A stretch of DNA of 64,000 nucleotides. It comes from Chelydra serpentina (Eukaryota > Chordata > Testudines > Chelydridae). Made by a program: the position numbers and the translations under genes. Location: the NCBI GenBank assembly GCA_037349315.1, contig JBAIAC010000033.1, positions 12,170,001 through 12,234,000 on the forward strand, written 5' to 3'. The notes under the pieces were generated by a model. That model was not told where the DNA came from. It saw only the letters and a program-made list of their open reading frames with translations, and did not search any database. Numbering within the stretch: the stretch's first letter is position 1; every line of letters starts with the position of its first letter. Below, piece by piece: positions 13,480 to 26,159 of the stretch.

Positions 13480-14255
13480 GGGTAACGCCTCCGTAGCGTC
13501 CTTTTCAATACTCTGCCTGAGGCGGAGGCTGATTTGGAGGCTGGAATCAGATCTCGGCCGCAGCGAAGAGCTGGGAATCGGGGCCAAACCTGCGGCTTCC
13601 CTCCAGCCAGAGCTCGGTGGCATTTCTCCTCCCGCATCCTCCCCTTGCAACCAGCCCTCCCCGCGGGCCGAGCTGCTGGCAGCGCCCGGCTCCAGAGGCT
13701 GCCCGCGCCCGCTCTGGTTCCGCCACAGGCCGCCGGAGGGAGCCACCTGCGCACCGGACCCACCGCCCGGGGACCGCGTCCGCCGCTCAGCGCTGCCCTC
13801 TGCTGGCGGGCTGCGACCCCGCCGCTCGGCCCCTTCCCTCGCCAACTTGGCCGCCGAACTGCGAGTCAGCGGGGCCAGGGCCTGCCTGGGAGCGGCGCCC
13901 ACTCCGCCGGCCAAGCGGGGCTGCCCCCACCCGCTGCCCGGCTCTGCCTCCCGCGCGGCGGCTGGAGTAGCCGAACCCCACTAGCCCAGCCCCAGCCTCT
14001 CCGCCTGAGGGCGCGGAGCCGGCCCGCGACGGGCGGGGCTCAGCAGCCCCCGTGGCAGAGGCTGCGCGGCAGATTTCCACGTGCCTGCGCCCCGGGCAGT
14101 CCAGAGCAGGTCCTGGGGCCCAGCTGCGCTCGCTGCCTCGGGGCAGTCGCCTCAGGCTGCCCCTGAAGGGGGGAGGGATGTGGGAGACCCAGGCGGTTCC
14201 CCGCAGGCTGAAATGGGGGGCAGGGCAATTACACCCAGGCCTGGCTGCACCCAAA
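13480..14255. promoter_or_regulatory. CpG island with no assigned gene
   Basis: The sequence is very G+C-rich with dense CpG (for example gcccgcgacgggcggggctc near 14020) and is sharply bounded by AT-rich DNA. Long open frames here occur on several frames of both strands, which is expected in GC-rich DNA and not evidence of a protein. In mammals the gene upstream of CHRNA7 is OTUD7A in divergent orientation, so a plus-strand promoter here is possible. I see no OTUD7A coding sequence. Confidence 0.6.
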
Positions 14256-14339
14256 GGCCCCTTCAGCCGCAGTGTCACCACACAACAGTGGAAGGAGCTA
14301 AGAGCTGCTTTGTAATCAAGCTCCTCATGCTGCGCCCTT

Positions 14340-14475
14340 TATAGAATCACAGAACCACTGAGAGGGACCTCACCGCTCATCTAATCTATCTAACCCCCAC
14401 CAAAGTGCAGGATTACAGCCCAGCACTTCAGGTGATCTCCTGGGATCTGGGAGATTTACCTTCAAGTCTCTATTG
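14340..14475 (-). mobile_element. CR1 LINE 3' fragment
   Basis: The segment tagaatcacagaaccactga followed by gagggacctcaccgctcatc is a reverse-oriented CR1 3' end. It is short and 5'-truncated. Confidence 0.6.
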
Positions 14476-14565
14476 CAAATCGGAAAGAAGAAATTTAAAA
14501 GCAGATCGCCTACATCCCAGATGAGTGCCCTACCCACAGGACTGTTGGCTGTAAGGGCGCACGAC

Positions 14566-15775
14566 CAGGGCTGGATTACCCAATAGGCAGACTAAGCATG
14601 GGTTTAGGGCACCAGAAAAGCAGGGCACATTAAAAAAAAAGAGATTTGGGGGGGGGGGGATTTGATATTTAGAACAAATATGCCATATTCATACCATGTG
14701 CTGCACACTCTTTCAATCTTGTTGGCTGCAGTGCTATTGATTGTTGTCCGGTGGCAGTAAGTTTTTTCTCAGCAGTCCAGTTACTCTATACATTTTTCTC
14801 TGCTTCAACACACCGATGAGCAGTTCTTAAAACATATTTAGGTAATGATCGTGTGTTGAAATCTCTAAATACTCACTGGGAGGCACATGCAGTGGCAACA
14901 AATGCAATTCTGGAGTCTGCATTAGAAAGTATAGCTGAAGACCAATCACAAGAGGGAGAAACTATACGAGAGGCAGAAAACATTGCAAACAAGATGCAAG
15001 ATCTAGAGTTTGTATTCATGTTGACCATGTGGAATGAAATTTTACAACACTTTTATACACAAGTCAAGCTCTCCAAGAAAAAGAATTGGATTTGAAAACA
15101 TGTGCAGACCTCTGTCAATCATTAGCAAACCACTTACACATTTTGAGGAATGAGTTTGAAAGATCTGAAGACATATCAAAAGATATTTTGCCTGATACTA
15201 ACTACAAAGAAGCCCAGTCCCGCAAGCGAATCAGGAAAAAATAAGCAAATGATAGCAGTGCAACAGAAACAGCATTGAATCCTAGAGACAGTCCTGTTAT
15301 ATGTGCGCAAAGTTTAATGAAACAGGAAAAATGAAATTCAGTCACATTGATCTTCATGACACAATATTGAAAGACGGTATACAATGTGTATTTCCAAATG
15401 TAGAGGTCGCACCGTGTATTTTTCTAACATTGATGATTACTAACTGCTACACAGAACACTTTTTCTCAGCTGAAAAGAATAAAAAACCCTCAGAGAACAA
15501 CAATGTGTCAGGACAGACTTGATTCACTTCCCCTATTGTGTATGGAAGCGGACATGCTTCGTCAAGTCAGCTTCGATGAACTTATCTAGAATTTTGCAAT
15601 CAGAAAATCTAGAAAGAAGCTATTTTAATTTCAGCATACATGTAAGTTTTGTGTCATTTCGAAAAATAAAATTTTATTTTATGGTATAGTATTGTTTTTA
15701 TTTTAAATTACATATGGGGGGGGCACCATAATCTTTTCATTGCTTAAGGCCTCTAAAGGTCTTAATCCGGCCCTG
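14566..15775 (+). mobile_element. Decayed hAT transposon (ZMYM1/DUF4371-like transposase)
   Basis: The ends are the inverted repeats CAGGGCTGGATTAC (14566) and its partner TTAATCCGGCCCTG (ending 15775). They are flanked by a decayed 8-bp duplication, cgcacgac and ctcacacc (5 of 8 match). The interior encodes pieces of a hAT transposase. About 14853-15095 carries THWEAHAVATNAILESALES and the stretch around MQDLEFVFMLTMWNEILQHF. About 15400-15600 carries the C-terminal dimerisation-type piece with IFLTLMITNC. Stops, frameshifts and deletions separate them, and most of the catalytic core is missing. It is a dead, internally deleted copy. Confidence 0.75.
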
Positions 15776-18490
15776 CTCACACCACTTAACTCCAGAAGAG
15801 GGTTTACAGCCATGAATGCTTAACAAAGAGACACCTAAGTCCCTTTGCAGATACAGGCCCTAAGTGCGCCCCCTTCTTCAGTATTTCACTCCTGACTAGC
15901 TTAGGCAGTTCCCTGCTCAGCTTGCTGGCTTCTGTGAATCCCTACAATGCATGGGGTGCCTGGGAACCTAACTCGGAGCTATGACTTCCACTAGGTGACA
16001 GGGCACCATTAGGTGTTGCAACACCTAAGACCCCTTTGTGAATCTTGCCTTATGCAGTCTAGACTCAGCTTCCATGTTAGAGCAATGCTCAATCACCCCA
16101 TCACCAACACACATGCCAGTTACAGACAAACACAACCATGTTATTTAGAACCATTTGAGGTCCCCAACATCTTTCCTTCTTAGTAATTAAAAGCAAACTC
16201 AGTTATAAAAATTCCGCTCTGTTTCCAACGATGAGCTCATTAACATTAATAAAGACTAAACTTGCAGTAAAAATAAACTAACACTTACCTGTAGAAACTC
16301 AGGATAAATCAGCAACTTAATTGTTTATTAGGAAAGGTTAAAAAGAAAAGTCTGTTCTTCATGGATAGTATGGAAACCCAACCTCCAGTAGTAGAAGAGC
16401 TGAGAGAATAATTCATAACAAATTTCCTTGATAAATCTTATTTTTCTGTTTGTGGAATAGCTCACATTTGTAATTTGGAGTTATTAAATCCATTTTATAT
16501 ACTCCATAGTTTGCTATTAAATTCTAAATCCATAATGTGAACTCTGATGCTTAGCTGTGAGTGGGCACATAAATCTTGTGCTATTATTTCTGTTCCCACA
16601 CTGGAGTTTACTCTTATGAGATTTCTGGTGATAATGTTCACAGGAAGTGGCCCAGGTTTAAAATATAGTCATGAATATTCATAGAGAGTCAAAAGACATA
16701 GGAAGCAATCAGAAAGGGGCACAAGCATGGTTGTACATTGCTGGGCTGTTTCAGCAGCCTGGGCAGATAAGCAAACATCACATCCAGATCCTTTAAAGGC
16801 CCTTGATTCAGGGCTCCATTTATAATATGTAAACAAAGGACATAAATAACACAAAAGAAAACAACTCTACTGACAAATGCTCTCTCAGTCTCCCAAGGTT
16901 TTTCCCTTGCCTCCAATACCCAGGAAGAAAAATCTACTCAGTTCCACTCCACCCTGCAGGTCCAGCTTCCTCTTTCTTACAGATGTCATCCAGCCATGTG
17001 ATAGGCAGGGATCCATTAGCCCTTCCCAGGGAGCTGCTTCACCTTGTCACAATGGTCAAAGCAAACTCATTTAAAAATGCAAATAAATATCTGCAGAAAA
17101 ACTTGTACACTCACCTCTGGGCAGCGTGTAGAGCGCAGAACTATTAACATACCAAAAAAACACTACTGAATCTAAATTATTTTGTTTTTCCAACATACTG
17201 ATCCAGTTTTTCAAAATTAGAAAATACAGTTGTATCCTAACACATCTGTGGTTGCCTAATTTTACTGAGTGTGACAAACTGTGCATTTGAAGAGTAAGAC
17301 TGGGTGCGAGCAATTATCTGTGCACAAAATTATTTGTTTAACTTGAAAATGTGTCCTGTTTCTCTTTTATGCAAAAAGATAAATGCATCCCTGTGCAGCA
17401 CGTCATCTACACATTGCGTAGATCCCACTTAAACCCTATTTTGAGAGCTTACATGAAATTTTAATGGTGCAAAGGTCTCTGTTGGCCCTCTGCACAGGGG
17501 TAGATTCCACCCAAATAGTACAGAAAACTACTGTTAAAAAAGCTGCAAAATTCTTCATTAAAGCTTATGTGAAAACCCAGCTCATTTATACCTGAGAGCT
17601 CTTCTAGTTTCATATACAGTATAGGGAAGTTTAGTATAGTTGTCAATGCACAAGGGACAAGGATTGAAGACAATTCATAGTGATTTGCTAGCTGACTGCA
17701 AAATTATTAGGATTGTGCAATGATTGCAATATGCTGCACTGGTTCAGTGACTGGTTCATATCTGCAAGTGTGAGTGAAGATCTTTTTCTCTCTGCAAAGA
17801 CCTAGGACTTGCAAAGCAATTAACATGACAGAAAAATGATATGACAGTCCTGAGATTATATCATTGCAAAAGTGACTGTGATTTACATGCAACTAGAAAG
17901 GGACTGTAGTGGTTTCTGACTTTGATCTAATTATTGTATGGCTGCAGTGACCCAGGACTTGCAATGTCATAAGAGATTTGATTTTGCAAGTCATGTAGAG
18001 CTGATACAATAGATGTAGAATAGGCTAGAAGAGTATGCCTTTCAGTTAAAAAAAGTAAATTACAATATATGTTAGCAGTTCATTTGTCCTACAAAAGAGG
18101 ACTAATTCCTGAATATATTTAAATTTTCTAATTATTCAAATAAAAGTATTTTATGTAACTATTTAGTTACTTCCCATACATTTAGATTTAAGGTGAGTCC
18201 TAGCAAGCACTTTCCATCTTCTTGGTGTTTTATTTACTGTAGTCTAATTTGTTCAAACAGTGGCATCAGCCCTCTGAAAATGTAACCATGTATTGTACTT
18301 CTTGGACTTTCCTTTTCTTTCTGGGCTACTCTGACATTATAAACACATTGTCACCCTTTTGCCAAGATGTTGCAGATCTTGGAGCCTTGCAGGTCAGGTT
18401 CTGACTGGAGAAGAAGTCAGAGTCTAGCTATTTCCTTAGTGCAACTTGTTTATTTACAATATTTAGAACACTTGTCAGGGAGATAAATCT
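15776..18490. other. No gene recognised
   Basis: This is ordinary AT-rich intergenic DNA. Words at 15830-16045 resemble a palindromic MITE (acctaagt and acctaagacccctttgtg), but the ends are unclear. Confidence 0.4.
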
Positions 18491-18499
18491 CAGTCTGTC

Positions 18500-18548
18500 T
18501 TGAGTGCTAAAAGACCTCTCGAGGTCTCTTCCAGTCCTATGATTCTAT
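18500..18548 (+). repeat. CR1 3' terminal fragment
   Basis: The segment gacctctcgaggtctcttcc followed by agtcctatgattctatca is the 3' end of a CR1 element in plus orientation. It is unrelated in orientation to the larger copy that follows. Confidence 0.6.
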
Positions 18549-18644
18549 CATATATATATACACGACAGTTCTTGAACAGAGGTGGATACAAACAGTGCAC
18601 AGGCAATCTGTCATTTTTGAAATCTCAGCTCCAACACCAATGTC

Positions 18645-19640
18645 AAAGAATCATGGAGTTACAAGGGATTCAAGGGTCATCTAGTCTAATCATCTGCCAA
18701 GATGCAGGATTTGTTGTGTCTAAACCATCCGAGACAGATGTTTATTCTTTTGAAAACCTCCTTTTGAAAACCTCCAGTGAAGGCGCTTCCACAACCTCAC
18801 TAGGCAATCTGATCCATTGGCCTACTGTTCTACAGTTAGGAAGTTTTTTCTGAGATTTAATCTAAATCTGTTATACTGTAGTTTGAACCCTCTTGTCCTG
18901 CCCTCTGTGGCAAGAGGGAACAACTTTTCTTCGTCCTTTTTATGGCACCCTTTCAAGTATTTGAAGACCAATATCATGTCCCCTCTTAATCTCCTCTTTT
19001 CCAAACAAATCATACCCAGTTCCTTCAGCCTTTCCTCATATGGCTTGCATTCCATCCCTTTGATCATCTTTGTCACTCGTTTCTGGATCCCTTCCAGTTT
19101 CTCTACATCCTTTCTATACATTAGTCACCCAAATTGGACACAGTACTCCAGGTGAGGCCTAACCAGAGTAGAGCAGTACTATCACCTCTCGTGACTTGCA
19201 TGTTATGCCTCTGTTAATGCAACCTATAATTGCATTTGCTTTTTTTGCAACAGCATAACATTTTTGACTCATGTTGCATTTGTGATGCACCACAACTCCC
19301 ACATTCTTTTCCGCAATGCTGCTGCCGAGCCAGTTATCCCCCATTCTGTATTTGTGCATTTGTTCCCCCCCCCTCCCCCGCCCCAAGTGTAGCACCTTAC
19401 ATTTGTCTTTGTTGAATTTCATTTTGTTGGCTATAGCCCAGTTCTCCGATTTATCAAGAGCCAAAATTCAGAGGGCTCTATCTTCCAAACCTCTCCTGCC
19501 TGCCCCACTCCCAGCTTTGAGTCATATACAGATTTGTTCAGTATGCTCTCTATTCCTACATCCAGGTCGTTAATAAAGATGATAAACACCGGACCCAGAA
19601 CTAATTCCCAGAAAGCAACTCTGCCCCCCAAAATTGACTC
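18645..19640 (-). mobile_element. CR1 LINE, 5'-truncated, broken ORF2 C-terminus
   Basis: Minus-strand frames encode the end of CR1 reverse transcriptase. One piece (about 19160-19460) has MKFNKDKCKVLHLGRGRG and IAEKNVGVVVHHKCNMSQKC. The next (18822-19121) has LEGIQKRVTKMIKGME, YEERLKELGMICLEKRRLRG and DMILVFKYLKG. A third fragment near 19560 has FIIFINDLDVGIES. They lie in different frames with intervening stops, so the copy is inactive. The 3' end is at the low-coordinate side. Confidence 0.85.
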
Positions 19641-22600
19641 TAGCTAGAGAGATGAAGGCAGAGAGTAAATTCTTTCGCTGTTTGCAACAACTTTCAAAAA
19701 AAAGAACCCATAATCATCAAATAACAATGTATGTCTTAAGACTTAACAGTGCGCACATGCTAAGAATAAATACTTGTAAAATCATGGTAACAGTGCCATC
19801 GGGTCAATCCCGACATAACAATATCTTTTAAAGTTCCATCCTTTTGGCCTTTATATATATTGTGTCCACCAAACAATTATGCCAGAGATGAACTTTTGTA
19901 TCTCTTACAATGGTAGGTCCAATTAAATAAAAGTGGGTCTCCTTGCTTCTGACAGCTGGAGCCTAGTCACTGGGTGTCACACAAGTAAGTCTCAGAGATT
20001 TCCCAACAAATACTCCACAGGTGCTTTCCCCTGTTGAAAGCTGTCCTGAATTTTCATTCATATCACACCTGGCACATTTCCATTTTGACTTCTAGAGAAG
20101 TAATTACTTGGTGCTGTTATTTCAGCCTCTGTCAAGCCCGGCTGAGGCATTTTATGGTTGCAGGGCACTGTCGTCACTTCTGACTGACACTGCAATCACA
20201 GCATCACACTGTCACTTCGCCATCTCACTGTATCAATCTAGAAACTTGGCAAAACTCTTTTCTTTACCCCAGTTAATTTTAAATGACAGAACATAAATTT
20301 AGGTGCCTTAGAAGACAATTAATTTTGGCACAAAATCTGCATATTAGGCCTGCAGCTCTAACAGATTCTGATCTATAAGAATCTGAAAATCAACTTTTTT
20401 TCCCCGCTGGAGCAAAACACTATGTCTCCTCTTTTAGCTAAATGAATTCCCGCCCAAAATGACAGTTTTGTTCACAGAGGCTAATGTTAATAAGGCCTTT
20501 GAAAATAAAGCTTAACTCTAATCCTTTCAAAGAAAGGATTGTTTGAAATCTGGTCTTTCACTGGCAGCCCTTCCTAAAGGTGGGTTTAAACCAAAACCAT
20601 TTATCCAAATTCACTCAAAATTTGGCAATCCAAACAAAGTAGGACTTTGAAATATCCCAGTTTTGCAAAGCCAAAATTTGAGCGATGAGGTTTGGCAAAC
20701 GCAAAAGCACCCTGGTTTTGATCTACTCCACATTTTAAGGAGCACCATAGTTTTGGTCCATGTGGCATTTTTATTATTAAGTTTAATTTCCTCAATTAAA
20801 TACATTTGCCTTAAGGGTGATATGAAAGAGAAGGGTTTTAAATGTTAAAGGTGTCTCTATTTGGTCTTGAGATGTAGCTGTTTGAAAACTTACAGGGATA
20901 TTTTCCATCTTGCATGTAAGCAACACATTGTTACACTGCAGAGCCTCCCCTCGCAACCTCTCACTCTCATGTTCTCAGTCTCATTGCCAACTTCCATCAA
21001 TCATACAAGGACAGAAAGTCAGGCAAGTCTGCATGTGATATTTTTAATTAATCTAGAAGTGATGGATATTTCAAATATTTGGAATTAACTCAAATACTGT
21101 GTATCATCTGCTGCTTTTAAAATGATGTATGTATAATTATCTCCTTCCTACCATCATCCTGAATTGCTCTCACTACAAGAAAGAGCAAATGTTGTGGTGT
21201 TACTATGAAGACAGAATAAGGAATTCATCACCGTTAGTATCTTAGAATAGATGCCAGTCATGTGTCAATGAAACAACTGTTTTCTTGCTGATTGTCTCCA
21301 AGCATGTTGGCGATAAGTTCTTCAAGGGATGTCTCACCAACTGTGAGCATTTCTTTAGAGAAATGAACAACAAAACTGAGTCATTTTTGTAGTGGAAATA
21401 CATCATCTTCAAAGGCCATGGGTTCTTCAGAGAAGGGAAAACTTTGAAAAAGGAGATTCCCCAATAGCATGTCACATTAAAGGAACTCTCAAAGCAGCTA
21501 TGAGATTGTCTCTTTGATAAGCACTTATGGACTTGCAGCTATGAAAGTGGCTAGTGAAACATCTCAGCATGTTCCGTTTATCGAAGCAGCCACTGGAATC
21601 TAAGCAATTACAGTCTTTTAAGTATCAACAGTGGTTATAGTAAGTTTTGACTAGCAGACTCTCTCTTGGAGCATATGAAATATAAAAGTAGTTTTAACTA
21701 TTTAACATTTTAGCTAGCTGTCAGAATGTTTTAGCTGTCAAAATACTTATAAGAGGATTCTAGCCCGCAAGCTGTTTTCTCCTGTCACCTTAAGTTTTCA
21801 GGCTGAAAAATCTTTCCTAAAAACAGTAAGTTTGTAGAGGTGTTTTCCATGGTATGTTCAAACTAGGGTCACTGACAATGAAATAAAACTCCCCTAATTA
21901 ACTTAATGTGCAAAATATGCATATTTTAAAGCAAATTTTCTCCAAAGTTACAGGGATAGATGATAGTCAGTAAAAAGTGCAGATATAAACATGATAGGCC
22001 TGATCCAGTTTCCATTGACTAATATAGCAACATTTCCCTTGACTTCAGTGGAAACATGATCAGGTCTGACAGCTCCTAGCATTCCAGTACAATAGTATCT
22101 GCAATTTAGCATGTTAGTGATGGGCCATAATGAAACTACTGAATTGAAACAGACATTTAGTTTACTATTAAAACTGGAATTGGTGGTTAATCACATCTGG
22201 TTTTGGCCTTGGGAAACCAAACCCAAAGCTACTGCAGCAATAAAATGTCACATACATACATAAAATATAGGTTCGGTAGTCATTAAAATACAATATGACA
22301 AAATGCAGTAGAGAAAAGTAACCTACTGTGGCCAGTCTGTTGTTGGTAATGAATGCAAGTACCTTAGTTTTAAATCATAACAACACTGTCAGGTGATCTG
22401 TGACTCATGTATCAAAGCTGTCTAGGCCCACTGGTATTTTATAATGCATTCTGTATTTAGAATTTTTAATTTTCAAAAGTATATTCAAAAGGTCCTTTGA
22501 TGTTAGAAGTAAACGATTGGTGTCTAAACAGTTTGCTTTAGTCAAAAAGCCAAAAACAAGGATATCAACACCTGCAGTTGTCTCTCAGCTGAGGGATAGA

Positions 22601-22690
22601 ATCCGTTCTTGTCCTGTTCAGTTAGTTGGTTCAGCTTGTCTCTCTCATTCTTGCTCCCCACTCATTCATTTCTCTGCACCTTTTTGACCA
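19641..22690. other. No gene recognised; a short palindromic MITE at about 22008-22070
   Basis: The words ggcctgatccagtttccatt and atgatcaggtctgac at 22008-22070 form an inverted pair of a type common in amniote DNA. The rest, including 19650-20030, may be old LTR sequence interrupted by the CR1 copy, but I could not define ends. Confidence 0.35.
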
Positions 22691-22695
22691 CATGT

Positions 22696-23510
22696 TGTCA
22701 GGGTTCCCTCCCCACTCTGAACTCTAGGGCATGAAGATCTCCTAAGCTTATTTCTACCAGCTTAGGTTAAACCCCCCAAGGTACAAAATTCCCTGCACCC
22801 TGAGGAATGCTTCTCTCACTGCCACCATCAAGTGTTTTAAACAGGAATCCGGGAAAGGAACCACTTGAAGTTCCCCTTCCCCCCCAAAAAAATACCCTCT
22901 CAAGCCTGTACACCCCCTTTTCCTGGGGAGCTTGAGAATAATCTCCTAACCAACTGGTTACACAGTGATCTAAAAACCCACCCCCGGGGTTTTAGAACCA
23001 TAGAAAACAGCTTCTTAAAAGAAGGATTTTATTAAAACAAAGAAGGTAAAATCATCTCTGTAAAATCAGGATGGTAACTATTATACAGGGTACTCAATTT
23101 CCAAACTCAGAGGGATTCCCCCTCTGGACAAAACCTTAAAGTTACAGAAAAAACAGGAATAACCCCTCCCTCTAACACAGGGAAAGCTCACCAAGCAAAA
23201 CAAACAAAACCTATTTGCAATGCTGACTAAACTTACTTTAGAAAAGTGAGGTTTGGTGAGAAGACGACTGGTTGAGGAGATTGATTTTTTGCAGGTCCTT
23301 TTTGTCTCCCAAGATCACTCTGACTCAGACAAAGAGCCACACACACCTTCCCCCCCTCCCAAGATTTGAAAGTATCTTGTCTCCTTATTGGTCAGATGCC
23401 AGCCAGGTCAGGTGTCAGCGTGGCTACCTGCATTTCTTAACCCTTTACTGGTAAGAGGATTTCATAGCACTGCATCAGACCCTCTCCCCCTTCCCTTTAT
23501 ATGTATGACA
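22696..23510. mobile_element. Solo LTR 1, 815 bp
   Basis: The element starts TGTCAGGGTTCCC and ends ATATGTATGACA, so it has TG...CA termini. It is flanked by a 5-bp direct repeat CATGT (22691-22695 and 23511-23515). There is no internal gag-pol sequence, so it is a recombined single LTR. The superfamily (retrovirus or Gypsy) cannot be read from an LTR alone. Confidence 0.8.
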
Positions 23511-23515
23511 CATGT

Positions 23516-25236
23516 AGTTAATTAGTTTGATAGTAAAATAAAAAGCAGCTATCGTGTACGTATTGAGGCAAATTCTGCTGTTGGTTGTAGGAATGATGAG
23601 AGCAAGATTTGGCCCGGTCTTTTTACTCTTGTAAGGAAGGATAGATCTCTCTACATGGATTAGATTAGTGAGATTTTACTTTGACACTTGAAAAAACAAT
23701 GTCAAATATAACCAATAAGAAGCATCCACTGTCTCCAAGCGCCTTCCAAAAATGTCCAGCCACATTAGAAGGAGGTGGTCCTCTCCCAACTCCACTTCTA
23801 ATATTGCTACGTGTGTTGAAGTGACAGGGATTTGACTTTACCCTGATCCTTCTTAGTAAAAATAAGTAGGCTGTGCATGACCTTGACTGAGCTAGCCAAC
23901 ATGTGGGGTTGCCTGTGGCAGGTGTCAATTGGATGAATCATGAAGCAGAAAAGTGCATGCTCCGCTAACTATGGTAAAGCAAAAAATATATAAGGCAACG
24001 TGTCCACGCCCAATAAAACTATTCATTTTTTAGTTTATCATTTATTTTCCTAGGGAGAAGAGCTGTGTGTGGTTCCCGTTACAGGAAGTGTTGCTGAGGT
24101 TCTGACTCTCAGGCAGTAAATATTGTTTATTAACATTCCAGAGGAAAACCAAATCAGGACAGGCACTGAGAGGTATTGATTCCTGAGAAATAACTATATG
24201 TAGTAGTGTATGCACAGTGATTAAATGTAAGTATCAAGAGTTAATACCTTCTGAGCTAGCGAGAGGCTTGTATATAATAGGGCAGTGTACTTTGTAGTCA
24301 CTAGTTCTTGGATGAGCTGGGTTCAGTAAACTTCAGGTGTATATGAAACTGGAACTCTTTTGCTCCTCCCACATCCCCTAACCCTATCTTAGAATCCAGG
24401 AAAGAAAGAGGAAAGGTCTACTGCACAGTTAAGCAATATTTCACTTTTCCCTGTTCTACTATATTCTATCTTTCCCATATGCAAAAGGCTAATTTACATA
24501 TAGGCCCGATCCTATTCCTCTTAAAGAGAGTAATACTTCAGGTTCCAATTCAGCAAAGCATCCCTTTTCCTGAAAACTTTAAGCATGTGCTTAAGTCCTT
24601 TTGACTTTAATGGGATGCAAGCAGACTCTTAAAATTATGACCTTAAATTAATACTTAGTTAATTGTAAGGTTTTCCTCAGCAATTGGAGGTGATTTGGGT
24701 GTGTGTTTATATAAATACAGTTTGCTCCTGCTCTGCTTACATGTTCAGCAAAAAGTGATCAACTTTGGCTGGTGTTGGGTACAAATCACCTTAGTACTGA
24801 ATGTAGGGGTAGTGAAATATGGTTACCAAAGTTGTAATTATTGTAGGAATACAGGAAAGCAGGACTGTGCTTAACCTGTCCCAAAAGACTGAGCTTAACC
24901 TGTCACCCTCAGTTGAAAGAATCTCATAAGGGACTCAAATGTCAGAGCCTTGTGAAAGTAAGAGGGGTGGGAACAGTTTTCCCCAGCTAGGAGGCTGCAC
25001 ACCCTCAAGGGTCCTCCCTAGACTGGTTTAACCTGTTCCTCCCCACTATTCAAAGAATAGTGCTAAATAGGCTTCATTAGGAGCTTTTTTGTTATGTTAG
25101 ATGCCTAATTGGAGCTGAAATCAGTTGTGAAATTGGAGCTGAAATCAGAAACTGTGTTTCTGCCTACCTGCTAAGAGCTAAAAATCACTGAGAGCTGAAA
25201 TCACTTGAAATGGGGTAGTGTAAGAGACCGATGTAC
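23516..25236. other. No gene recognised
   Basis: This is AT-rich spacer between the two solo LTRs. The segment at 24505-24620, with ggcccgatcctattcctctt and aagcatgtgcttaagtcc, is a piece of a common palindromic MITE. Confidence 0.4.
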
Positions 25237-25241
25237 AGAGG

Positions 25242-26154
25242 TGTCAAGGCTGAATCTCCACTCTGAGTACAGAAGGTGGGGGCCTGCAAGGATTTTAAAA
25301 ATTAATACTTGCCACTTCAGGCTTGTATTACACTCCCAAGGTTACAGCTTTTCTCTCACCTTGGCTTGGTAAATGCTGCCACCACCCAAATGCAAAAAAA
25401 CCCTTGGATCCAGAAAGGAGCACTTGGGAATTCCTCCCTGGGGGGTACCCTCAAGCCCTTTCACCCCCTCTGAGGAAGAGCTGAGAAAGAAAACAAAGGA
25501 AATTAGCTGTTGTTACCAGCTAATCAAACAACATGCACAAACCTCTTAGGACGCCAAAAATCCAATCCTGTTCTTAGAAAAGGTAAATTTTATTAAAAAC
25601 AAAAAGGAAGAAAATACATCTGGAATTTAGGCTTTGCTAGATTTTAAAAGAGGAATTCCAAAAATTAAGCACCCAAAATAGCTTTCTTGGGTGTTAGCTT
25701 AAAGGTTACAAGCAGACAAAAGCATCTGGGGTTAGCACAGAGGAGTCCACAAGCCGTAAAAAATAAACAGAAATAAACCTAATAGTGTCTTCCTAAACAT
25801 TCCTTATTTACTTACATGTTTGGGTTGTTAAAAGTAGTTCTAGATATGATCTGATGGTTTTCATATCTGGGTCAAACTTTACACGGCATTCCTGCTTATA
25901 GCATTGCTGCTCCCTGTCTCCTTCTCCGGAGAACGACAGACAAAGGGAAAGTTTCTTTCCCAATTTAAAAAAGTTTTACCTTCCCATTGGCTCTTTTGGT
26001 CAGGTGTCCACTTCCTTTTCTTTACCTGGGGGACTTTTTAACCCTTTACAGGTAAAGCAAGCAGAGAACAGCTACCAAGAGGGATTTTACAACTAACTGG
26101 CTGGCTGGGTGTCCATCAAAGAGAGCTACCCCCCTTCCTACTTCATTTATCACA
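25242..26154. mobile_element. Solo LTR 2, 913 bp
   Basis: It starts TGTCAAGGCTGAATC and ends CATTTATCACA (TG...CA) and is flanked by the 5-bp direct repeat AGAGG (25237-25241 and 26155-26159). It shares the general layout of LTR 1, with a run like aaccctttactggtaag / aaccctttacaggtaaag near the end. It is a different family or a distant relative. Confidence 0.8.
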
Positions 26155-26159
26155 AGAGG

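Noticed and set aside
13534..14166. A 210-residue plus-strand frame and several others in the CpG island
   Set aside because: Overlapping long frames on both strands are expected in GC-rich DNA. None has a recognisable domain or splice context.
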